From Achromobacter sp. Root83 (GTDB lineage Bacteria > Pseudomonadota > Gammaproteobacteria > Burkholderiales > Burkholderiaceae_B), in NCBI RefSeq assembly GCF_001428845.1, contig NZ_LMIU01000001.1, forward strand, positions 930,984 through 994,983: 64,000 bases of DNA. Direction: 5' to 3'. The notes under the pieces are model-generated. The model made no database searches and was not told where the DNA came from. It saw nothing but the letters and a program-made list of their open reading frames with translations. Made by a program: the position numbers and the translations under genes. Below are positions 17,385 to 26,840 of this stretch, piece after piece; position 1 is the first letter of the stretch, and every line of letters starts with the position of its first letter.

Positions 17385-19115
17385 ATGAAATTGCGCATGC
17401 ACGCCATGGCGGCCGCTATCGCCCTGATCGGAACGTCAGGGGCATGGGCCGGCGAGCCGGAAGCGAAGAAGTGGGTCGATTCGGAGTTCCAGCCTTCGTC
17501 GCTGTCCAAGGACCAGCAGATGGCCGAGATGAAATGGTTCATCGACGCCGCGGCCAAACTCAAAGCCAAGGGGATCAACGAGGTCAGCGTGGTGTCCGAA
17601 ACCATCACCACGCACGAGTACGAATCCAAGGTGCTGGCCCGCGCCTTCGCCGAAATCACCGGCATCAAGGTCAACCACGACCTGATCCAGGAAGGCGACG
17701 TCGTCGAAAAACTGCAGACGTCGATGCAGTCCGGCAAATCCATCTACGACGGCTGGATTTCCGATTCCGACCTGATCGGCACGCACTACCGCTACGGCGC
17801 CATCCTGCCGCTGTCCGACTACATGGCCGGCGGCGGCAAGGAATGGACCAATCCCAATCTGGATCTGAAAGACTTCATCGGCACCAAGTTCACCACTGCG
17901 CCCGACGGCAAGCTGTACCAGCTCCCCGACCAGCAGTTCGCCAACGTCTATTGGTTCCGCGCCGACTGGTTCGCCCGGCAGGACCTGAAAGACAAATTCA
18001 AGGCCAAGTACGGCTACGAGCTGGGCGTTCCCACCAATTGGTCCGCCTATGAGGACATCGCCGACTTCTTCTCCAACGACGTCAAGGAGATCGACGGCAA
18101 GAAGGTGTACGGCCACATGGACTACGGCAAGAAGGATCCGTCGCTGGGGTGGCGTTTCACCGACGCGTGGCTGTCGATGGCGGGTGCGGCCGACAAGGGC
18201 TTGCCCAACGGCATGCCCGTGGACGAATGGGGCATCCGCGTCGCCGACGACAAATGCACGCCGGTGGGCGCATCGGTGGATCGCGGCGGCGCCACCAACA
18301 GCCCGGCCGCCGTCTATGCGCTGACCAAGTACATAGACTGGATGAAGAAATACGCCCCGCAGCAGGCCATGGGGATGACCTTTTCGGAATCGGGCCCCGT
18401 CCCCGCGCAAGGCCAGATCGCCCAGCAGATCTTCTGGTACACGGCGTTCACCGCCGACATGACCAAGAAGGGCCTGCCGGTCGTGAATGACGACGGTACG
18501 CCGAAATGGCGCATGGCGCCGTCGCCCTACGGGCCGTACTGGAAGGACGGCATGCAGAACGGCTACCAGGACGTGGGTTCCTGGACGTTCTTCAAGTCCA
18601 CCAACCCCGACAAGATGGCGGCGGCCTGGTTGTATGCGCAGTTCGTCACGTCCAAATCCGTGTCGCTCAAGAAGTCCATCACGGGTCTGACGTTCATCCG
18701 CGACAGCGACATCAACAGCGAGTTCTTCACCAAGAATGCGGCGAACTACGGCGGCCTGATCGAGTTCTACCGCAGCCCGGCGCGCGTGGCCTGGACGCCG
18801 ACCGGCACCAACGTGCCGGATTATCCGAAGCTTGCGCAGCTGTGGTGGAAGAACGTGGCAACGGCTGTCACCGGCGAGAAGACCCCGCAAGCGGCGATGG
18901 ACAACCTGGCCAATGAAATGGACCAGGTCATGGCGCGGCTCGAACGCGCCGGCATGGCGCAGTGCGCGCCCAAGCTGAATCCCAAGAGCGCGCCCAGCAA
19001 GTGGCTGTCGGACCAGCATGCGCCGTGGAAGAAGCTGGCCAACGAAAAGCCCAAGGGCGAGACGATCCCTTATGAAAAGCTGCTGTCGGCCTGGAAGGAG
19101 GGGAAGGTCAGGTAA
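17385..19115 (+). CDS. glpV: periplasmic glycerol-3-phosphate binding protein GlpV
   Basis: This 576-residue extracellular solute-binding protein is large for the family, as GlpV proteins are. The signal peptide of ~22 residues ends in GAWA before GEPEAKKW. Two alpha/beta lobes follow, with typical segments such as YDGWISDSDLIGTHY and DVGSWTFFKSTNPDK. It is the last gene of the glp operon, 116 bp after glpU, with a strong GAGGAG ribosome site, suggesting higher translation than its partners as usual for binding proteins. A Rho-independent terminator follows. Confidence 0.9.
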   Translation: MKLRMHAMAAAIALIGTSGAWAGEPEAKKWVDSEFQPSSLSKDQQMAEMKWFIDAAAKLKAKGINEVSVVSETITTHEYESKVLARAFAEITGIKVNHDLIQEGDVVEKLQTSMQSGKSIYDGWISDSDLIGTHYRYGAILPLSDYMAGGGKEWTNPNLDLKDFIGTKFTTAPDGKLYQLPDQQFANVYWFRADWFARQDLKDKFKAKYGYELGVPTNWSAYEDIADFFSNDVKEIDGKKVYGHMDYGKKDPSLGWRFTDAWLSMAGAADKGLPNGMPVDEWGIRVADDKCTPVGASVDRGGATNSPAAVYALTKYIDWMKKYAPQQAMGMTFSESGPVPAQGQIAQQIFWYTAFTADMTKKGLPVVNDDGTPKWRMAPSPYGPYWKDGMQNGYQDVGSWTFFKSTNPDKMAAAWLYAQFVTSKSVSLKKSITGLTFIRDSDINSEFFTKNAANYGGLIEFYRSPARVAWTPTGTNVPDYPKLAQLWWKNVATAVTGEKTPQAAMDNLANEMDQVMARLERAGMAQCAPKLNPKSAPSKWLSDQHAPWKKLANEKPKGETIPYEKLLSAWKEGKVR

Positions 19116-19136
19116 GGAGCCACCCCAAGCGGGCCA

Positions 19137-19165
19137 CGCCACGCGATACGCGTGGCGTTTTTTTT
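19137..19165 (+). terminator. Rho-independent terminator of glpSTPQUV
   Basis: A perfect 9-bp stem (CGCCACGCG paired with CGCGTGGCG) with a 3-nt ATA loop is followed by eight T residues. It begins 21 bp after the glpV stop and closes the glp importer operon. Confidence 0.92.
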
Positions 19166-19362
19166 GCGGCGCGCGTTCCCGCGATCCCGCATTCCCGCAT
19201 TTCCGCATTCCCCGCATTCCCGTATGCGCGCCGCCGTCTCCGCCCGCGCGCATGTCACAATCTCCCGTCCGCGCCGCAAGGCCCCCAGGGCCGGGCGCAT
19301 GGCCAGTGTCCGCCATGACCGGGGCCCCCGGGCAGGCTTCCTATTTTTCTCTGCATCCAAGC

Positions 19363-20334
19363 ATGACCTTGACCTTCCCGCTCTCATTCCTGCTCGCCTG
19401 CGCGATGGCGCTGTCGGCCAGCCTGGCCCACGCCGCCGGCTTCCAGCGCCTGAACCTCCCCATGGACCAGAACGGCCCCGCCTTGCAGGGCGCGGTCTGG
19501 TATCCCTGCGCCGACCCGGCACGCGAAATCAGGATAGGCCGCGCCGTCATCGCCGGCACGCCGGACTGCAAGATGACCGAAGGCCGGTATCCGCTGATCG
19601 TCATGTCGCACGGGGCGGCCGGATCCTTCCTGAGCCACCACGACACCGCCGCGGCGCTCGCCGATGCCGGATTCGTGGTGGCCGCGATCAATCATGTGGG
19701 CGACAACGCGCAGGACCGGTCGCGGCAGGGGTATCTGTCCATTTTCTCGACCCGTCCCAGGGAAATGCGCCGCCTGATCGACTACATGACGGGCGCGTGG
19801 CCGGGCAAGTCGGCGCTGGTTCCGGACAAGGCCGGTTTCTTCGGCTTTTCGCGCGGGGGTTATACCGGCCTGGTGCTGGCCGGCGCCGTGCCCGATTTTC
19901 GGGCGGGGCTGGCGATATGCCAGGATGCGCCGGCATTGCCGATGTGCCGCGACATCGCGGCGGGCAAAGTGGCGGCGCAACCGTATCCGCACGATGCGCG
20001 CATCCAGGCGGCCGTCATCGCCGATCCGCTCAATGCCTTTCCGGGCGACGCGCTGAAGGGCGTCGCCATTCCCATTCAGCTATGGGCGTCGGAGCGCGGC
20101 GGCGATGGGGTCAGCCCAGCGAGCGTGGATGCTGTGCGCCAGGGCTTGGGCGTGGCGCCCGATTACCGGGTGGCCCAGGGCGCCGGACATTTTGCGTTTC
20201 TGGCGCCGTGTTCGGCCGAGCAGGCCGAGGCGCTTCCGGCCCTCTGCACCGATGAAGCCGGCCTGGACCGGCTGGCGTTGCATCGGGACTTGAACGCCCG
20301 CGCGGCGGAATACTTCAAGGCGCGCCTGCAATGA
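19363..20334 (+). CDS. secreted alpha/beta hydrolase (dienelactone hydrolase-like)
   Basis: This 323-residue protein has a signal peptide (LSFLLACAMALSASLAHA, cleavage near residue 22) and an alpha/beta-hydrolase fold. The oxyanion region is VMSHGAAGSF, the nucleophile elbow GFSRGGYTG gives the catalytic Ser, and GAGHFAFL supplies the likely catalytic His. This pattern is seen in predicted dienelactone hydrolase/PAF-acetylhydrolase-like periplasmic enzymes; the substrate is unknown. ATG at 19363 is chosen because it starts the signal peptide. It follows the glpV terminator and has its own, unassigned, promoter. It is convergent with the diguanylate cyclase. Confidence 0.78.
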   Translation: MTLTFPLSFLLACAMALSASLAHAAGFQRLNLPMDQNGPALQGAVWYPCADPAREIRIGRAVIAGTPDCKMTEGRYPLIVMSHGAAGSFLSHHDTAAALADAGFVVAAINHVGDNAQDRSRQGYLSIFSTRPREMRRLIDYMTGAWPGKSALVPDKAGFFGFSRGGYTGLVLAGAVPDFRAGLAICQDAPALPMCRDIAAGKVAAQPYPHDARIQAAVIADPLNAFPGDALKGVAIPIQLWASERGGDGVSPASVDAVRQGLGVAPDYRVAQGAGHFAFLAPCSAEQAEALPALCTDEAGLDRLALHRDLNARAAEYFKARLQ

Positions 20335-20339
20335 GCCGG

Positions 20340-20361
20340 ACCTGGCGGCCAGCCGCCAGGT
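20340..20361. terminator. hairpin between convergent genes
   Basis: An inverted repeat with 10-bp arms (ACCTGGCGGC and GCCGCCAGGT) and a 2-nt loop lies between the convergent hydrolase and diguanylate cyclase genes. There is no clear T-run, so termination strength is uncertain. Confidence 0.5.
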
Positions 20362-20374
20362 GGGCTTACGCAAG

Positions 20375-21451
20375 CTAGTGGATGGTGCGCGAGCCCTTGC
20401 GGGCGTGCTTGATCTCGTACATGCGCGCATCGGCCCGGCGGACGGCGGCTTCGGCGTCCAGCCCCTTCGGGTCCAGCGCCACCACGCCGACGCTGGCGCC
20501 TTCGTAGCGGACGACCTGGTCGCCGATCTGGTACTTCCCGACGGTGGCGGCCGCGGCGCGCTCTTCAAGGGTGCGGGCCGCTTCTTCCGCTTCGCCGCGT
20601 TGCGCCTCGCCGCCCGGGGCGGCGTCGCCCTTGGCAAGGACCGGGCCCGGGCCGATCAGCACGAACTCGTCGCCGCCCAGTCGTCCCAGCATGTCCGACG
20701 AGCGCAGCGCCGCCGCGATCCGCCGCGACACCTCTTGCAGGAACAGGTCTCCGCCCTGGTGGCCATAGGTGTCGTTGATGCCCTTGAAACCATCCAGATC
20801 GATAACGCCGACCAGCACGCTGCCGCCTTCGCGGATGGCGCGCGCCTGCAGGCGTTCCAGCGATTCATAGAGCGCGCGCCGGTTGGGCAGGCCGGTCAGC
20901 GTATCGGTCAGCGCGTACGACATGAGCTGCACGTTGGCGGCGTGCAGCTGTTCCATCAGCATCTCGCGTTCGAGAAAGCTGGCGATCACGCTGGAAAACA
21001 GCTTCAACACCGATTCCGCTTGCGGGGTGATCTGGTGCCGCGTGGCGCTGGCCGCGCACAGTGTCCCGAACAGCACGCCGTCGTCGGTGCGCACGGGCGC
21101 GCTGACATAGGTTTGTATGCCCAGCTCGCGGGCGGCGCCGGAATCGGGCCAGCATAGCGAAACATCGCTGGTGCACATGCGGCCTTCGTCCAGCGCGCGC
21201 TTGCAGAGCGTATCGTCCCAGGGCACGGACAGCCCCTCGGGAATCATCAGTCCGCCGGCATTGCGCGCGTAGCGGATGTGCTGCAGATCGGCCTTCAGGT
21301 CGATCGACGTGAGATAGGTGGATTCCAGTCCCGTGACGGCGCCCAGCATGTCGAGCAGCGGCCGGGTCAATTGTTCCACCGACTTGGCCCCCGGAAGGGC
21401 CGTCGACAGTTCGGCGAGTATCGGATCCAGCACGGCGTCTCCTGGCGGCAT
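20375..21451 (-). CDS. GAF-GGDEF diguanylate cyclase
   Basis: This is a 358-residue cytoplasmic protein with an N-terminal GAF-like sensor (about 20-165) and a GGDEF domain (about 175-358). The active-site GGDEF is intact at residues 259-263, and an RxxD inhibitory site (RSSD, 250-253) lies exactly five residues before it, so product inhibition by c-di-GMP is expected. A hydrophilic Ala/Glu-rich insert of ~40 residues (about 268-308) follows GGDEF before the ASVGVV strand, which is unusual. ATG at 21451 is chosen; a longer frame reaches 21676 but overlaps the next gene and looks non-coding. There are no membrane spans. Confidence 0.88.
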   Translation of the reverse strand: MPPGDAVLDPILAELSTALPGAKSVEQLTRPLLDMLGAVTGLESTYLTSIDLKADLQHIRYARNAGGLMIPEGLSVPWDDTLCKRALDEGRMCTSDVSLCWPDSGAARELGIQTYVSAPVRTDDGVLFGTLCAASATRHQITPQAESVLKLFSSVIASFLEREMLMEQLHAANVQLMSYALTDTLTGLPNRRALYESLERLQARAIREGGSVLVGVIDLDGFKGINDTYGHQGGDLFLQEVSRRIAAALRSSDMLGRLGGDEFVLIGPGPVLAKGDAAPGGEAQRGEAEEAARTLEERAAAATVGKYQIGDQVVRYEGASVGVVALDPKGLDAEAAVRRADARMYEIKHARKGSRTIH

Positions 21452-21572
21452 GGTCGGATGGACACCTGGCCCGTGCTCCGACGGAGGGCGGCCCGGGCAT
21501 GCCGCCATTATGCACGCCGGCGCCTTCGCGCGCAGGTCTGGGGACGCACGCTCGAACCCGCGCGCGGGGCCT

Positions 21573-22469
21573 CTACGCGAATGCCAGCGAACGGTGCGCG
21601 CAGACGCCGGCCATGACTCCCGAAGCGCTGGCCAGCGTGGCGTTCGACATGGGCGTGGCCGCGTCGCCCGCGGCAAAGACGCCGGCCACCGTCGTCTGCT
21701 TGAATTCGTCCACGCGGATCACCGGCCCCATCGGGCCGCTGTCGAACGCGCAGCCAAGCTGCATCGCCAGCGGACTGGCCATGTGCGCCTTGCTGGCCAC
21801 GAACAGCGCGTGGATCGGCAACTGGCGGCCGTCGGCCAGCGTCACGCCGGTCAGGGCGGGCGCCGCGCCCCGCAATTGCACGATGGGCGAGCGCTCCAAC
21901 CGCACACCGCGCGCCGCAAGCGCCTTGGCCTCATCGGGTGCGGGCTCGAACTCGCCTTGCGTGAAGTAGGTGGTCGGCCCCCAGTCGGGCAGCAGCATCG
22001 CCTGATGCACGGACATCGGATGCGTGGCCATGACGCCGAGCGGCTGGCCGGCGACTTCGTAGCCATGGCAGTAGGGGCAATGCAGCACGGTCTGGCCCCA
22101 CCGCGCCTCCAGGCCGGGCAGGGACGGCAGTTCATCGCGCATGCCGATGGCCAGGATCAGGCGCGAGGCCCGTACGCGTTGCCCGCTGGCCATCGCGAGT
22201 TCAAAGCCGCCGTCCCGCGCGGCGGCATCGACCGCCTCGCCGTCCAGGAATTCCACGGTCGGATAGCGGGCAAGCTGCGCGCGCGCCTGGGCCACGATCT
22301 CGTGCGGCGGCGTGCCGTCCTGCCCAAGAAAGCCATGCGCGTGCGCGGCATAGCGGTTGCGGGGCTGGCCCGCATCGACCAGCAGGATACGGCGGCGGGC
22401 GCGGGCCAACTGCATGGCGGCGGAAAGGCCGGCAAAGCTTCCGCCCACGATGATGACGTCATAGTCCAT
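21573..22469 (-). CDS. thioredoxin-reductase-like FAD/NAD(P) oxidoreductase
   Basis: This 298-residue flavoprotein has an N-terminal FAD motif VIIVGGSFAGLSAA, a redox-type CPYC at residues 131-134 (LHCPYCHGYE), and a C-terminal VFAAGDAA motif contacting FAD. The second nucleotide-binding motif is poorly conserved: where thioredoxin reductases have GGGDSA, this one reads PLGVMATHPMS. It resembles the group of TrxR-like proteins with an altered NADPH site, so electron donor and partner are uncertain. It is divergent from the SDR gene, with an inverted repeat between them. Confidence 0.82.
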   Translation of the reverse strand: MDYDVIIVGGSFAGLSAAMQLARARRRILLVDAGQPRNRYAAHAHGFLGQDGTPPHEIVAQARAQLARYPTVEFLDGEAVDAAARDGGFELAMASGQRVRASRLILAIGMRDELPSLPGLEARWGQTVLHCPYCHGYEVAGQPLGVMATHPMSVHQAMLLPDWGPTTYFTQGEFEPAPDEAKALAARGVRLERSPIVQLRGAAPALTGVTLADGRQLPIHALFVASKAHMASPLAMQLGCAFDSGPMGPVIRVDEFKQTTVAGVFAAGDAATPMSNATLASASGVMAGVCAHRSLAFA

Positions 22470-22507
22470 ACGGATAGTCCTCTTCGATGACTGTTTCGAT
22501 ACTTATC

Positions 22508-22546
22508 AAGTTGCATGATATGGCGGGGCACGCGTTTATGCAACTT
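22508..22546. promoter_or_regulatory. inverted repeat in divergent control region
   Basis: Perfect 9-bp arms AAGTTGCAT (22508-22516) and ATGCAACTT (22538-22546) are separated by 21 bp. They lie 39-77 bp upstream of the TrxR-like start and in an AT-richer part of the 232-bp divergent spacer. This is operator-like; no cognate regulator is encoded nearby. Confidence 0.45.
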
Positions 22547-22701
22547 ATGATGTTTCATATGGGAACGGGTGCGCGGAAGGAGCTGCGGGAGCCGGGTCCC
22601 GCGTCCGGGTTGCGCCGCCCCGGGTCCCGGGACTACCCTGAAATCCTCTACACCCGGCGGTCGCCCCGTTTTCTTGCGCGCCGACCGCCCAGGAGGCTGG
22701 C

Positions 22702-23523
22702 ATGCAGCACGCGACTGAACTACGCGGCCGGGTGGCCGTGGTGACGGGGGCGTCTTCGGGCATCGGACGCGCCACGGCGATCGGCCTGGCGGCGGCGGGG
22801 GCGCGGGTGGTGGTCAACCATCGCGGCGGCGGCGATTCCCAGGCCCGGGCGGCGGCGGTCGTCGAAATCATCCAGCGCAGCGGCGGTTCGGCCGTGACCG
22901 CCGCCGCCGACATCAGCCGGGAAGCGGAGGTCGACCACCTGTTCGCGCAGGCGGTCCAGCACTTCGGGCGGCTGGACATCCTGGTCAACAACGCGGGCAT
23001 CGAACATCCGTCTCCGGTTGCCGACATGACGCTGGCCGACTGGCAGCGCGTGATCGATGTGAACCTGACGGGGCATTTCCTGTGCGCCCGGGCGGCCGCC
23101 CGGACGTTCCAGGGTCAGGCCGCCGATCCTGCCCGGCAGGGCCTGGCCCTGGGCAACATCCTGTTCATCAGCTCGGTCCATGAAGTGATTCCCTGGGCGT
23201 TCCAGGTGAACTACGCCGCCTCCAAGGGCGGGCTGTCGATGCTGATGAAATCCCTGGCGCAGGAACTGGCGCCCAGCCGGATCCGCGTGAATGCCATCGC
23301 GCCGGGGGCGATCCGCACCGCGATCAACCAGCCCGCCTGGGATACGCCGGAAAGCCTGGCCAATCTGCTCAAGCTGATCCCCTACGGCCGCATCGGCGAA
23401 CCCGAAGACGTGGCGCGCGCGGCCGTGTGGCTGGCCGGCGATGCATCGGACTACGTGACGGGCACGACCTTGTTCGTCGACGGCGGCATGACGCTGTATC
23501 CCGAATTCCGTGGCGCCGGATAA
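22702..23523 (+). CDS. SDR-family oxidoreductase (glucose 1-dehydrogenase-like)
   Basis: This is a 273-residue classical short-chain dehydrogenase. The cofactor motif TGASSGIG is at residues 15-22, NNAG at 96-99, and the catalytic Ser, Tyr171 and Lys175 are present (YAASK). The C-terminal ASDYVTGTTLFVDGGMTLYP ending is like bacterial glucose 1-dehydrogenases. An AGGAGG ribosome site precedes the ATG. It ends 7 bp before the GH15 gene, so the two are almost surely co-transcribed. A link, GH15 releasing a sugar that this enzyme oxidises, is inference only. Confidence 0.85.
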   Translation: MQHATELRGRVAVVTGASSGIGRATAIGLAAAGARVVVNHRGGGDSQARAAAVVEIIQRSGGSAVTAAADISREAEVDHLFAQAVQHFGRLDILVNNAGIEHPSPVADMTLADWQRVIDVNLTGHFLCARAAARTFQGQAADPARQGLALGNILFISSVHEVIPWAFQVNYAASKGGLSMLMKSLAQELAPSRIRVNAIAPGAIRTAINQPAWDTPESLANLLKLIPYGRIGEPEDVARAAVWLAGDASDYVTGTTLFVDGGMTLYPEFRGAG

Positions 23524-23530
23524 CGCCGCC

Positions 23531-25351
23531 ATGTCCAAACCCCTCGAAGACTACGGACTCATCGGCAACATGCTGTCCGCCGCGCTGGTGGCGCGCGACG
23601 GCTCCATCGACTGGCTCTGCCTGCCGCATTTCGATTCGCCGGCGTGCTTCGCGGCGCTGCTGGGCGACGAGAGCCATGGGCATTGGCGCATCGCGCCCCA
23701 TGGCAAGGTCAAGGAGACGCTGCGGCGCTACGTGCCGGATACCGCGGTGCTGGAAACGCGCTTCGAAACCCGCACGGGCGTGGTGCTGCTGTACGACTTC
23801 ATGCCGCTCAGCGACGATGACGAACGCGTGGACGTGGTGCGCGTCGTGCGCGGCGAATCCGGGCACGTGCAGATGGACATGGAGCTGGTGCTGCGCTTTA
23901 ACTACGGCCAGTCCGTGCCCTGGGTGCGGCGGCGCGATTACGGCCTGAACGCCATCGCGGGGCCCGACGCGGTGGAACTGCACACCCCCGTCGAGCTCGA
24001 AGGGCACGACATGAAGACGACGGCGCGCTTCACCGTGCACCAGGACCGGGTGGTGCCGTTCACCCTGTCGTATCACCGCTCGCACCGCACGCCGCATTTC
24101 GTGCCCGACCGCGTCGAAAGCATGAACAGGACGATCTCCTGGTGGCAGGAATGGGCCAAGCGCTGCCATTGGGATGGCCCCGAAGGCCCAAGGCGGGATG
24201 CGGTGGTGCGGTCGCTGATCACCTTGAAGCTGCTGACCTTCCAGCCCACGGGCGGGATCATCGCGGCGCCGACGACCTCGTTGCCGGAGTCGCTGGGCGG
24301 CAGCCGCAACTGGGACTATCGCCACTGCTGGCTGCGCGATTCCGCGCTAACCCTGTATGCCTTGCTCAACGCCGGCTACCGCGAAGAGGCGGAGGCCTGG
24401 CGCCAATGGCTGTTGCGGGCGGTGGCCGGGCACCCAGACCAGCTTCAGATCATGTATGGCATCGCCGGAGAACGCTGGCTGCCCGAGCTGGAAATCCCCT
24501 GGCTGCCGGGCTATGAGTCCAGCCTGCCAGTGCGCAGGGGCAACGGCGCCGCGGGGCAGAGCCAGCTCGACATCTATGGCGAACTGATCGAGACCCTGTA
24601 CGCCGCGCGCGTGGCCGACCTGGCGCCGCTGGCCGAGGCATGGCGTCTGCAAAAGGTGCTGCTGGAGCCCTTGGAACACCGCTGGCGCGAGCTGGATCAC
24701 GGCATCTGGGAGGTGCGCGGCGCACGCCGGGCCTTCACGCATTCGCGGCTGATGTGCTGGGTGGCGTTCGACCGCGCGGTCAAGGCGTGCGAGCGTTTCG
24801 GATTGCAGGGGCCGGTGGCGGCGTGGCGGCGGCTGCGCGAACGGATTCGCAAGGACATATGCGAGGGCGGCTACGACCCGGCCAGGGGGTGTTTCGTGCA
24901 GAGCTATGGATCGTCCGCGCTCGACGCCAGCCTGCTGCTGATTCCCCAGGTGGGCTTTCTGCCCGCCAGCGATCCGCGCGTCGCGGGCACGGTGCATGCC
25001 ATCGAACGCGAGCTGCTGCATGGCGGGCTGTTGCGCCGTTACTCCACCGAGCATACCGACGACGGACTGGAGGGCGACGAGGGCGTGTTCATCGCGTGCA
25101 GCTTCTGGCTGGCGGACGCCTATGTGATGCAAGGCCGCCTGGGCGATGCCGAACGCTTGTTCGACCGGCTGCTGGGGCTGCGCAACGACCTGGGCCTGTT
25201 GTCCGAAGAGTACGACGTCGTGCAGCGCCGGCTGGTCGGCAATTTTCCGCAGGGTTTTTCGCATATCGGCCTGGTGAACACCGCCTACAACCTTGGCCGC
25301 GCGATGGGTCCGGCCCAGCAGCGCGCCGGGCAGCACGCGCCGCGCGAGTAG
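23531..25351 (+). CDS. glycoside hydrolase family 15 protein
   Basis: This 606-residue GH15 protein (glucoamylase/trehalase-like) has no signal peptide, so it is probably cytoplasmic. The N-terminal beta-domain begins YGLIGNMLSAALVARDGSID. The (alpha/alpha)6 barrel shows the hallmark GGSRNWDYRHCWLRDS, EGDEGVF with a candidate general acid, and LLSEEYD with a candidate base, then FPQGFSHIGLVN. Bacterial proteins of this subgroup include trehalases and dextran/maltose hydrolases, and the substrate here is open. ATG at 23531 is chosen; an in-frame ATG at 23510 would overlap the SDR gene. Confidence 0.85.
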   Translation: MSKPLEDYGLIGNMLSAALVARDGSIDWLCLPHFDSPACFAALLGDESHGHWRIAPHGKVKETLRRYVPDTAVLETRFETRTGVVLLYDFMPLSDDDERVDVVRVVRGESGHVQMDMELVLRFNYGQSVPWVRRRDYGLNAIAGPDAVELHTPVELEGHDMKTTARFTVHQDRVVPFTLSYHRSHRTPHFVPDRVESMNRTISWWQEWAKRCHWDGPEGPRRDAVVRSLITLKLLTFQPTGGIIAAPTTSLPESLGGSRNWDYRHCWLRDSALTLYALLNAGYREEAEAWRQWLLRAVAGHPDQLQIMYGIAGERWLPELEIPWLPGYESSLPVRRGNGAAGQSQLDIYGELIETLYAARVADLAPLAEAWRLQKVLLEPLEHRWRELDHGIWEVRGARRAFTHSRLMCWVAFDRAVKACERFGLQGPVAAWRRLRERIRKDICEGGYDPARGCFVQSYGSSALDASLLLIPQVGFLPASDPRVAGTVHAIERELLHGGLLRRYSTEHTDDGLEGDEGVFIACSFWLADAYVMQGRLGDAERLFDRLLGLRNDLGLLSEEYDVVQRRLVGNFPQGFSHIGLVNTAYNLGRAMGPAQQRAGQHAPRE

Positions 25352-25492
25352 CGTGTCCGCGTCCGTCCGCAGCGTCCACGCGGCGGTGTATTCTGGCAAT
25401 CGTGCGGCGCCTCCCGCGGGCCCGCCTTGCACAGACAGAGCCTGGCGGCGCCCGCGCGCGCCCGCCGGCCACCGCACCCCGGAGAGACAAGC

Positions 25493-26620
25493 ATGCTACT
25501 GACCGAAGAACAACTGAGCGTCCAGGAAATGGCGCGCCGGTTTGCCCAGGAACGTCTGGCGCCGAATGCCGAACGCTGGGACCGGGACCATCACTATCCC
25601 GCGGACGCCATCGCGGAGATGGCGCAACTGGGGTTTTTCGGCATGCTCGTGCCGGAGGCCTGGGACGGCAACGACAGCGGCTATATCTCGTATGCCGTCG
25701 CGCTGGAAGAGATCGCGGCTGGCAGCGGCGCGTGCTCCACCATCATGAGCGTCCACAATTCGGTCGGCTGCATGCCCATCCTGAAGTTCGGGACCGACGC
25801 CCAGAAAGAACAATTCCTGCGGCCCCTGGCGCGCGGCGAACACATCGGCGCGTTCGCGCTGACCGAACCGCAGGCGGGTTCGGACGCCAGCAGCCTGCAC
25901 ACCCGCGCGCGGCGCGATGGCGACGGCTACGTCCTCAATGGCGCCAAGCAATTCATCACCTCGGGCCGCAATGGACAGACCGTGATCGTGTTCGCGGTGA
26001 CCGACGCCGACGCGGGCAAGCGCGGCATTTCCGCGTTCATCGTGCCCACCGATACGCCGGGCTACAAGGTCCTGCGGGTAGAGGACAAGCTGGGCCAGCA
26101 CGCTTCCGATACGTGCCAGATCGCGTTCGAGGACTTGCGTATCCCCGCTGCCTTCAGGCTGGGCGCGGAAGGCGAGGGCTACAAGATCGCGCTGTCCAAC
26201 CTGGAGGGCGGCCGCATCGGCATCGCGTCGCAATCGGTGGGCATGGCGCGCGCCGCCTTCGAATGCGCGCGCGACTACGCCCATGACCGCCAGGCTTTCG
26301 GAAAACCCATCATCGAGCATCAGGCCGTTGCGTTCCGGCTGGCCGACATGGCGACGCAGATCCACGCCGCGCGGCAGATGGTGCTGCACGCCGCCGCGCT
26401 GCGCGAGGCCGGACGGCCAGCCCTGACGGAAGCGTCGATGGCCAAGCTGTACGCCTCGGAGATGGCCGAAAAGGTCTGTTCGGCCGCGATCCAGACGCTG
26501 GGCGGCTATGGCTATCTGAAGGATTTCCCCGTGGAACGCATCTACCGGGACGTGCGCGTGTGCCAGATCTACGAAGGCACCAGCGATATCCAGCGGCTGG
26601 TGATCGCGCGCAGCTTGTAG
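25493..26620 (+). CDS. acyl-CoA dehydrogenase (short-chain/butyryl type)
   Basis: This is a 375-residue FAD enzyme. It carries the acyl-CoA dehydrogenase signatures [13 protein letters not shown] and [16 protein letters not shown], and the catalytic base Glu361 in [10 protein letters not shown]. Length and motifs fit short/medium-chain or branched-chain acyl-CoA dehydrogenases of fatty-acid or amino-acid breakdown. A GGAGAG ribosome site precedes ATG at 25493. It stands alone, without an electron-transfer flavoprotein or other beta-oxidation genes, so the substrate cannot be narrowed. Confidence 0.9.
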   Translation: MLLTEEQLSVQEMARRFAQERLAPNAERWDRDHHYPADAIAEMAQLGFFGMLVPEAWDGNDSGYISYAVALEEIAAGSGACSTIMSVHNSVGCMPILKFGTDAQKEQFLRPLARGEHIGAFALTEPQAGSDASSLHTRARRDGDGYVLNGAKQFITSGRNGQTVIVFAVTDADAGKRGISAFIVPTDTPGYKVLRVEDKLGQHASDTCQIAFEDLRIPAAFRLGAEGEGYKIALSNLEGGRIGIASQSVGMARAAFECARDYAHDRQAFGKPIIEHQAVAFRLADMATQIHAARQMVLHAAALREAGRPALTEASMAKLYASEMAEKVCSAAIQTLGGYGYLKDFPVERIYRDVRVCQIYEGTSDIQRLVIARSL

Positions 26621-26840
26621 GCGGGCGTCATGCGGCATGGGCTTCTGGCATCGGCCGCTGGCGATTCGGCTGTACCGCAACCGGAACCTCGGCTAGCGGA
26701 CGGCAACGGCGAATGATTGGGCTGCGGCATCGGCGTGCGCCGCGTTGCCGCAGCGCCGCTTGCCGGGCATGAAAAGCCAGCCGCCCATTTCCGCTTTATG
26801 CATAATCCCGGTCTGACTGTTGAATCACGCCGTGGAATCC

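Noticed and set aside
17436-19316. 626-codon minus-strand frame opposite glpV
   Set aside because: It is a shadow of the binding-protein gene with composition typical of antisense GC-rich frames.
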